Assembly: GCA_016713725.1 (NCBI GenBank)
Contig: JADJOO010000026.1
Coordinates: forward strand, 1 to 32,570
Source: Pseudomonadota bacterium
Lineage (GTDB): Bacteria; Pseudomonadota; Gammaproteobacteria; Steroidobacterales; Steroidobacteraceae
DNA length: 32,570 nt
Direction of reading: 5' to 3'
Part shown: positions 27,162-32,570 of the stretch, in pieces
Numbering within the stretch: position 1 is the first letter of the stretch
How the letters are laid out: every line of letters starts with the position of its first letter
The notes under the pieces: model-generated
Databases searched by the model: none
What the model was told of the DNA's origin: nothing
What the model saw: the letters and a program-made list of their open reading frames with translations, nothing else
Made by a program: the position numbers and the translations under genes

Positions 27162-28273
27162 ATGTCGAGCTTCATGTAGATCAGGGCGAAGATCGCATCG
27201 ATCAGGATGGTGGCGAAGATCGCCTGCACGACCGCCGAGGTGACGCCGCGGCCAAGGGACTCGACATCCCCACCCACTTCCATGCCCTGCCGGCAGCCGA
27301 TGGCGGCGATCACCCCTGCCAGTACCGGTGCTTTCGAGAGGCCGACCCAGAAGTGCATGACCCCGACATCGTCGATCATGCGTTGCAGGAACAGCGTCGG
27401 ACCCAGGTCCAGCACCCCCCAGGTGACGACCAGGCCGCCAGCAAGTCCCGCCAGGGTAGCGACGAACGTGAGCAGAGGAGTGATGAACAGCAGTGCCATG
27501 AACCGCGGCAGGACCAGGGCGTCGAAGGGATCGACCCCGAGCACCTGCATCGCATCGATCTCCTGCTTCATCTTCATCGCCCCGATCTCGGCGGCGAAAG
27601 CCGAGGCCGATCGACCGGCCAGGAGCAGCGCGGTGACCAGGACATTGAACTCGCGGAGCACGGCGATGCCGATGAGGTCCACGACGAAGACCTGGGCGCC
27701 AAATTCGCTGAGTATGTTGGCGCCCAGCAAGGCCACCACGGCTCCAATGAAGAACGTCGTGGTGGCGACGATCGGTATCGCATCCAGTCCGGCCCGCTCT
27801 GCCAGGGCAAAGACGGCGGCCCAGCGCACCTTGGCAGGCCGACGGATAGCTCGACCGATGGCGAACAGCAGGTTACCGGTGAAGACGTTGAGGTCGTAGA
27901 CATCCCGACCGACGCTGACGACGCTGCGGCCAAAGCGTTCGAACAGCTCGTATAACGCGCGCCGCTCTACGACCGGCGTCCTCGGTGCCGCGGTGGCATT
28001 GGCGACCAGGTCGAGTAGCCGCAAGATCTCCACGCGAGCGTTGATTTTGCCCTGTTCGGCCGCCTGTTCGATGGCCTTCAGGATGCCGTATGCGCCGGAG
28101 GTGTCGCAGCGGTTGATCCCGTTCCCGTCGATGGCGATGTCACGCGAACCCTTCAGCGCGGCGCCGAGGAGCTCGTTGGCCGAGCCCATGCGCACGGCCG
28201 TCCAGTCGCCGGTCAGCACGGCGGTCTGACGTTGGTCGCGGGTCTCAAGCCGGAAGCTGGCCGGTTGGTTCAT
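27158..28273 (-). CDS. mlaE: MlaE-type permease fused to an N-terminal STAS (MlaB-like) domain
   Basis: Residues about 5-100 form a STAS domain (TAVLTGDWTAVRMGSANELL, then IAIDGNGINRCDTSGAYGIL). The rest is an MlaE permease: VATTTFFIGAVVALLGANIL, then LVTALLLAGRSASAFAAEIG and the EIDAMQVLGVDPFDALVLPR motif, a family hallmark. In E. coli MlaB is separate; here both functions sit in one chain, as in several other proteobacteria. I chose ATG 28273; a GTG at 28294 adds seven mostly basic residues. There is no MlaC or separate MlaB in the run. It heads the operon, and its promoter should lie in the 440-base gap upstream. Confidence 0.92.
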   Translation of the reverse strand: MNQPASFRLETRDQRQTAVLTGDWTAVRMGSANELLGAALKGSRDIAIDGNGINRCDTSGAYGILKAIEQAAEQGKINARVEILRLLDLVANATAAPRTPVVERRALYELFERFGRSVVSVGRDVYDLNVFTGNLLFAIGRAIRRPAKVRWAAVFALAERAGLDAIPIVATTTFFIGAVVALLGANILSEFGAQVFVVDLIGIAVLREFNVLVTALLLAGRSASAFAAEIGAMKMKQEIDAMQVLGVDPFDALVLPRFMALLFITPLLTFVATLAGLAGGLVVTWGVLDLGPTLFLQRMIDDVGVMHFWVGLSKAPVLAGVIAAIGCRQGMEVGGDVESLGRGVTSAVVQAIFATILIDAIFALIYMKLDI

Positions 28274-28713
28274 GCGTCGGTGCCGCAGTCGCACGGCCTG
28301 GAGATTTGGACGGCCTCAGGCGCGATCCTGCACCTATCGACGACGCGCAACAAGTCGCCGCACGTCGTCAGGAAGACGGCGCGTCGACAGGAATCGCGCG
28401 CGCGAAGTAGGCCTCAGACATCTTTCGATGCGGGGCCTTCATCGGCAGAGTCAAGGCGACTTATTCAGGTCTGATGGTCAATTGACCACCGGCAGCAGGA
28501 AGTGATCGTGGACATTCAGCCACCGTCTCGCCTGCTTCCCGCCGCTGTCCATCCGAACCTGAAGTGAATGCCGAGTAGACGCGCGCGTTCACGACTGCTG
28601 GGCAGCCGCGAAAACCGGGCGTAGGTACGCGCCTTCTTGACGGCCAGTGGAGCGAGGCTGGTCAATTGGAAGCTTTCCATGCGGCACGGTGAATCACAAA
28701 GTGTGAACAGACC
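28274..28713. other. Gene-free stretch upstream of the Mla-like operon
   Basis: I see no protein-like frame here. It should hold the operon promoter. It contains one perfect palindrome and a second copy of its half (listed separately). Confidence 0.5.
28475..28488. promoter_or_regulatory. Perfect 14-bp palindrome, operator-like
   Basis: TGGTCAATTGACCA is fully self-complementary. The ten bases TGGTCAATTG recur at 28659-28668. It lies about 200 bases before the mlaE start codon, which is rather far for a classical operator unless the transcript start is far upstream. No regulator can be named. Confidence 0.4.
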
Positions 28714-31592
28714 TTAGTCCGCTGATTCCCGGGTACTCCACTTACGCGTAGTAAGTTGCACCCGAATGACCGAGAAGGTGTCCGAACAGGAGCAAAGAAG
28801 CTGAAGTACGGAACCCTCCGCTTCGATCCATTTTGAGGGCAGCCGCTGCGCTTCGTCCCAGCCGCCGTGATGGATGGCTCCCGTCGGCAGCGGTTCGCCG
28901 TAAAACGTTTCGGTGAAGTAGATCGTGGTCCACGGGCCCCAAGGCTCCGGCGCGTCGTAGATGCTGAAGTGCCGAGGATTCCCAGCTGCGGCCCAATCCC
29001 GCGCGCGCATCGTCATCAGGTAGCGGCGGAGCCCAGGGCTGTAGACCACGTCCAACCGATTTGCGCCCCCTGGAAACTCGTATACGGACCCACGATCGCC
29101 GATGAGCGGCGACCAGACGGGCTCACCGACCGTATCAAATCCTGCGAAAAACTCGTACGCCGACTCTTCGAGGATCTGGCCGCGTGGCACCCGCGTGAGC
29201 ACGATACGGTCCGTTTCAATCGTTCCGCTAGGCGAGTCGGGTGAATACATGTAAACGAAATCGTCGCGCGCGCCCGTAGTTCCTGCCAAAGTTCAGGAAC
29301 GTGCAGTAGCCAAATTCCTCGAACCGCCACGCGCTCCGGGTCCACGTTGCGGCATGATCCGTTGACCACGCGAGTTGACAATGCTGACCGCCCTGGTTCG
29401 CGTTCCTCACCCACATGAGAGCACACCGTCGACCATCGGCATTCCGCTGCCTTTCCTGCCGGCGTCTCCACTGCCGGCAACCTGCTCGCCGGACGGGGAA
29501 CGTATGTTGAGGCCCTCAATGCCGGGTGGCGAACCTGTCACCTTGGCGAAACCGAGACTCAGTTTCTTCGTTACCTCGTTGCGAAAGCCCCAGCCGTCGC
29601 CGTAGGCAGTATAGAGTTCGCCGTCGTCTGCCCACGTGATCGGCCAATTGTCGTTTCCCTCGGCTGTGCTCACCATGCTCGACCAGGCGGCGATGTCGAT
29701 GCCGACGATCGCCGTGCTGTACGGATACGGAATCGTGGTGAAACCGGAGTAGTTGTCCACGGTAATCTGGCGAAATACGGTCTTGACGTTACCGTCGCCC
29801 GCCCTGGCCATCACACTTATCTGGTGGGGACCGTTGCCGTATCCGGTCGTATCCCACTCGTACCGGAGGGAATTGGCCGTCGGCGAATAAATGACTGCCC
29901 CGTCGATCGCAAGTGTAATTTCCACGACCCCGGACTCATGCTCGGCGGCGGCGGAAATCGTGACATGGCGACTGACCCAGCTACCAACGCCGGGAGATGA
30001 CACGTCGATCGTTGGAAGCCCTGGCTCCTGGTTCAACCCACCTCCGACCCACGCTGGATCGGTTGCCTGCACAGTCGCGTCGGGCCAGCACGCATCTCGG
30101 CCGTTGCCGCTGCTGTCACCGACAGTTTGTCCGTCGCCTCGTTGAAGCGGTAGTACGCCAGAAGTCCGACCTGTGCTCCGGACAACTCGACGTTCATGTT
30201 GGCCTGCACCCGCTCCGCGCTCAGCGCTTGCGCCCAGATCCGCACTTCGTCGACCGCCCCGTGGAAAGGCCGGCTGATAGCGGCGGCATTGCCGACCACG
30301 AGGTTCGCGTTGTTGGTTGCGAGCGTCCCGCGAGGCATGCTGGCCACTGGACGCCGTCCACATACAGGCGAAACTGCGCACCATCATAGGTGCCGGCGAT
30401 GTGCTGCCAACTGTTCAGCGACAGCGCCGCCGCACAGTCGGCGGTCGACTCCGCCGATCCTCGCCCGCCACTGCACGTGTCCGGCGCCCGCCGAGCAACC
30501 GGTACTCGCTGTCGACACCATGAGCTCAAAGGCGCCCTTTGAAATCACCCGGTTCTGCGCTTTCGTGTTCGAAATGCTCGCCGGATTGATCCAGGCCTCG
30601 AACGTGATCCGCGACGCCTGCGCGAGGTTTCCGGCGTGAACCCTGTCATCCGTCCCATCGAACATCAGGTACGTCTCTCGCGGATTCCCGCCGCCCGTCG
30701 TAGGCCCACTGGATACGAACAGATTTACAGTCAGCCAGTCCGGCACACTCGTCCCGCCACTCGGGCTCTGACTGATCACACTCGCGGTCGGCACAATGAT
30801 ACTTGGGGTCTCATTCACCGTTCCCAACGTGAGCCCTGCACCCAAGATCATTGAGCTTGCCGTGGCCCGCGGGTGACCTACAACCTCCGGCACGGTCGTC
30901 GAGATCGTCACCGTCTGCACCCATGACGGATCAGTTGCCTGCACCGTCGCGTCGGAGCCCAGCACCGCATCTCGGCCGTTACCGCTGCCGTCACCGACGG
31001 TTTGTCCGTCGCCCTCGTTGAAGCGGTAGTACGCCAGAAGTCCGGCCTGCGCTCCAGGCAACTCGACGTTCATGTTGGCTTGCAATTCCGCCGCGCTCAG
31101 CGCCCTGCTCCAGATCCGCACCTCCTCGATCGTCCCGTGGAAAGGCCGGCTGATAGCGGCGGCATTACCGACCACGAGGTTCGCGTTGTTGGTCGCGAGC
31201 GTCCCGCTGCGAGCCATGCTTGCTACCTGGACGCCGTTTACATATAGGCGAAACTGCGCACCATCATAGGTACCGGCGATGTGCTGCCAGTTGTTCAGCG
31301 ACAGCGCGCCGCCGCACAGTCGGCGGTCGACTCCGCCGATCGTCGCCCGCCACTGCACGTGTCCGGCGCCCGCCGCACAACCGGAATCCCCTGACGACAC
31401 CATGAGCTCAACGACGCCCTTTGAAATCACCCGGTCCTGCGATTTCGTGTTCGAGATGCTCGCCGGATTGATCCATGCCTCGAACGTCGCCTGGCGGGTG
31501 TCGGGTCCCGCCAAGGCGGGGAGCCCGTGGAAACCGGTCATTCCGAGAATCATGACGGCCATCGGGGCACGGAGCCGCGACACGATTGTCAT
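28714..31592 (-). CDS. Secreted LamG-PASTA-LamG-Ig-DUF4185-like protein (about five frameshifts)
   Basis: ATG 31592 opens a signal peptide (MAVMILGMTGFHGLPALAG). Then come a LamG-type jellyroll (TFEAWINPASISNTKSQDRV, WQHIAGTYDGAQFRLYVNGV), a PASTA-like unit (VPEVVGHPRATASSMILGAG, SVISQSPSGGTSVPDW) and a second, near-identical LamG. An Ig-like strand region follows (VSSPGVGSWVSRHVTISAAA), and a C-terminal domain with WADDGELYTAYGDGWGF, LGFAKVTGSPPGIEGLNI, YMYSPDSPSGTIETD and WDEAQRLPSKWIEAEG that resembles DUF4185. Frame changes are needed near 30430, 30348, 30139, 29415 and 29270. The total is about 960 residues. The architecture suggests glycan binding plus an enzyme-like beta-propeller domain outside the cell. 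Whether the gene is functional depends on whether the shifts are real. Confidence 0.75.
30047..30605 (-). repeat. LamG-module DNA repeat, copy 2
   Basis: This 559-base stretch aligns along its whole length with 30919-31487, at an offset of about 872 bases. It is ten bases shorter, and the missing bases (2, 4, 1 and 3 at four places) leave it out of frame. Confidence 0.85.
30919..31487 (-). repeat. LamG-module DNA repeat, copy 1
   Basis: The in-frame 569-base partner of the repeat at 30047-30605. On the protein side it lacks the first jellyroll strand found in copy 2 (FDGTDDRVHAGNLAQAS): the signal peptide runs directly into TRQATFEAWINP. Confidence 0.85.
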
Positions 31593-32206
31593 GGTCTGTC
31601 CTATCTGTGTCGATGACGCGGTGAGATCAGCAGTGCGATCGGCACGCTACGCGAGGAGGCTCGGATCATGCTCCGGGCATAAGCATTCGACAAGAGTCCG
31701 ATGCGATCCCGCAAATACATGAGCGCAGGGTTGACTGATCCTTCGCCGCACTCTTGCGATAGAACCCAGCGCGTGGGAACGGCGCGCAGACTGCAGGCAC
31801 GCACCTTCGCCAATGCGCCATCTGCGTGGCTGCTCCGCCGAACTCCGCGTCACCTCCGGGGCGCAGGTGATCGTGTTGATGCCGCTGGCGGAAGCGGCCT
31901 AGTGGAGGATGGCCGGGAGCCTGCCGAGGATGCACGCGCGTGCGAACCGGTCACGGCGCGGGCCGAGATGGCGCGCGTATTCCGCCAAGTTAAGCTGCGG
32001 CGGACGGCGGGAGGGTGATGATTTTGGAGACCACGCCCTCGGCACAGGTCGCCCTCGTTTCCGGGGGCGAAAGCGCGTTGGACCTAATTGCAGGCAGCGG
32101 AGCAGGATTTGAACCCGCGATATTCGGAACATGAGCCCGGGAATGTCGCGGCGATGCTGGCGGCAATGCAGGAGATGTCGTCCGGCTACCAACGCTCTGC
32201 GGTCCC
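31593..32206. other. Gene-poor stretch between the LamG gene and the epimerase
   Basis: Open frames here are short and of noise-like composition (Arg-, Ser- and Ala-rich) on both strands. It should contain the promoter of the secreted LamG protein. At its far end it holds a tRNA-like remnant (listed separately). Confidence 0.5.
32094..32140 (-). other. tRNA-fMet-like 3'-half remnant, anticodon CAT
   Basis: On the minus strand, CCGGG-CTCATGT-TCCGA can form an anticodon arm with CAT in the loop, T33 and a purine at 37 (one stem mismatch, one wobble). A five-base variable region follows, then a good T-arm GCGGG-TTCAAAT-CCTGC with the canonical loop, then TCCGCTG where the acceptor strand would be. 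The 5' half does not fold: a D-arm-like piece (GCGTTGGTAG) lies about 45 bases too far upstream, near 32184-32200. It is not a working tRNA gene. It may be an attachment-site scar or chance. Confidence 0.4.
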
Positions 32207-32570
32207 TCAGACCAGGCCGGATTGACGGTAAGACTCGAGGGTGCGTGCGAATCCTTCCTCGAGGTCGACCGCCGGTTTCCAGGCGAGGACGCTCGTCGCG
32301 CGCGAGCAGTCGAACGCGGCGTCATTGACGTAAAAGTCCATGCGACGCCGGTAGATCGGTGGATCCACGCCGACGAACTTGCAGGTATCCTCGGTCACTG
32401 CCGCAAGCAGCCGCATGGGCGCCAGCGGAAGCCGCGGGCCGCAGCTGTCCCGACCGACCGTGGACGCCAGCGCCCCGAGGATTTCGCGCAACGGCGCGGC
32501 GCGGGGACCGGCAATGATCATTTCCTGCCCGGCTGCCTGGGGCAACAGGCATGCCTGTAGTGCGGCATCG
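32207..32570 (-). CDS. C-terminal part of an NAD-dependent epimerase/dehydratase-like protein (cut by window edge)
   Basis: The frame is open through the right edge and ends at TGA 32207-32209. The visible 120 residues (GQEMIIAGPRAAPLREILGA, then PPIYRRRMDFYVNDAAFDCS, SVLAWKPAVDLEEGFARTLE) match the end of extended short-chain dehydrogenases that act on nucleotide sugars: a G....I.G loop, a substrate-binding R.DFY patch and the closing LGW/LAWKP..DLEEG..RT. The N-terminal NAD-binding domain is outside the window. It may make a precursor sugar for the glycan locus, which is inference. Confidence 0.8.
   Translation of the reverse strand, partial: DAALQACLLPQAAGQEMIIAGPRAAPLREILGALASTVGRDSCGPRLPLAPMRLLAAVTEDTCKFVGVDPPIYRRRMDFYVNDAAFDCSRATSVLAWKPAVDLEEGFARTLESYRQSGLV

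Noticed and set aside
32094..32200. A complete tRNA gene
   Set aside because: The 5' acceptor strand and a correctly spaced D-arm are missing, so only a remnant is claimed.

Overview
The window is high-GC, densely packed bacterial DNA with features of a Gram-negative proteobacterium. It has a retrograde lipid-transport locus of the Mla type, two lipoproteins with clear lipoboxes, a Wzx-like flippase, a YIP1 protein, a dodecin and a SulP transporter. The exact class (gamma- or betaproteobacterial) cannot be fixed from the sequence. No transposase, integrase, CRISPR array or complete tRNA/rRNA gene was seen.

Layout. 1-2722 (+): the tail of a GNAT-like acyltransferase, a PrpF-like isomerase and an ATP-grasp ligase. 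2754-5488 (-): a SAM methyltransferase and a SulP/STAS anion transporter. 5710-6380: two small unknown genes with a cluster of inverted repeats upstream of the second. 6555-15015: a glycan-type cluster with GT2 and GT4 glycosyltransferases (-), a flippase and a GT8 glycosyltransferase (+), then a GMC oxidoreductase and an alkaline-phosphatase-superfamily protein (-). 15252-17290: a small cytochrome c lipoprotein, a YIP1 membrane protein and a dodecin. 17881-19620: a transmembrane Ser/Thr kinase with a Calx-beta domain on its far side. 19672-24689: two divergent asparagine-synthetase-like proteins, both without the glutaminase cysteine, and a second ATP-grasp ligase. 24774-28273 (-): an Mla-like ABC system (STAS-MlaE, MlaF, MlaD, PqiC-like lipoprotein). 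28714-31592 (-): a secreted LamG-PASTA-LamG-Ig-DUF4185-like protein. The window ends in a gene-poor stretch with a tRNA-fMet-like remnant and a truncated NAD-dependent epimerase.

How the genes fit together. The central part reads as an export-type surface glycan locus: sugars are assembled by GT2, GT4 and GT8, flipped by the flippase, and decorated by oxidoreductase, phosphatase-fold, methyl-, acyl- and amide-forming enzymes. Two ATP-grasp ligases and two synthetase-type amidating enzymes without a working glutaminase are an unusual amount of amide-bond chemistry for such a locus. That is the most interesting biological signal here.

Data quality matters for every call. About 17 single frameshifts interrupt otherwise well-preserved reading frames in ten genes, often in short homopolymers, while start/stop overlaps between genes are kept. 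This pattern suggests uncorrected indel errors more than true decay. Several genes therefore have to be read across frames, and one apparent fusion protein (flippase-GT8) is an artefact of such a shift.
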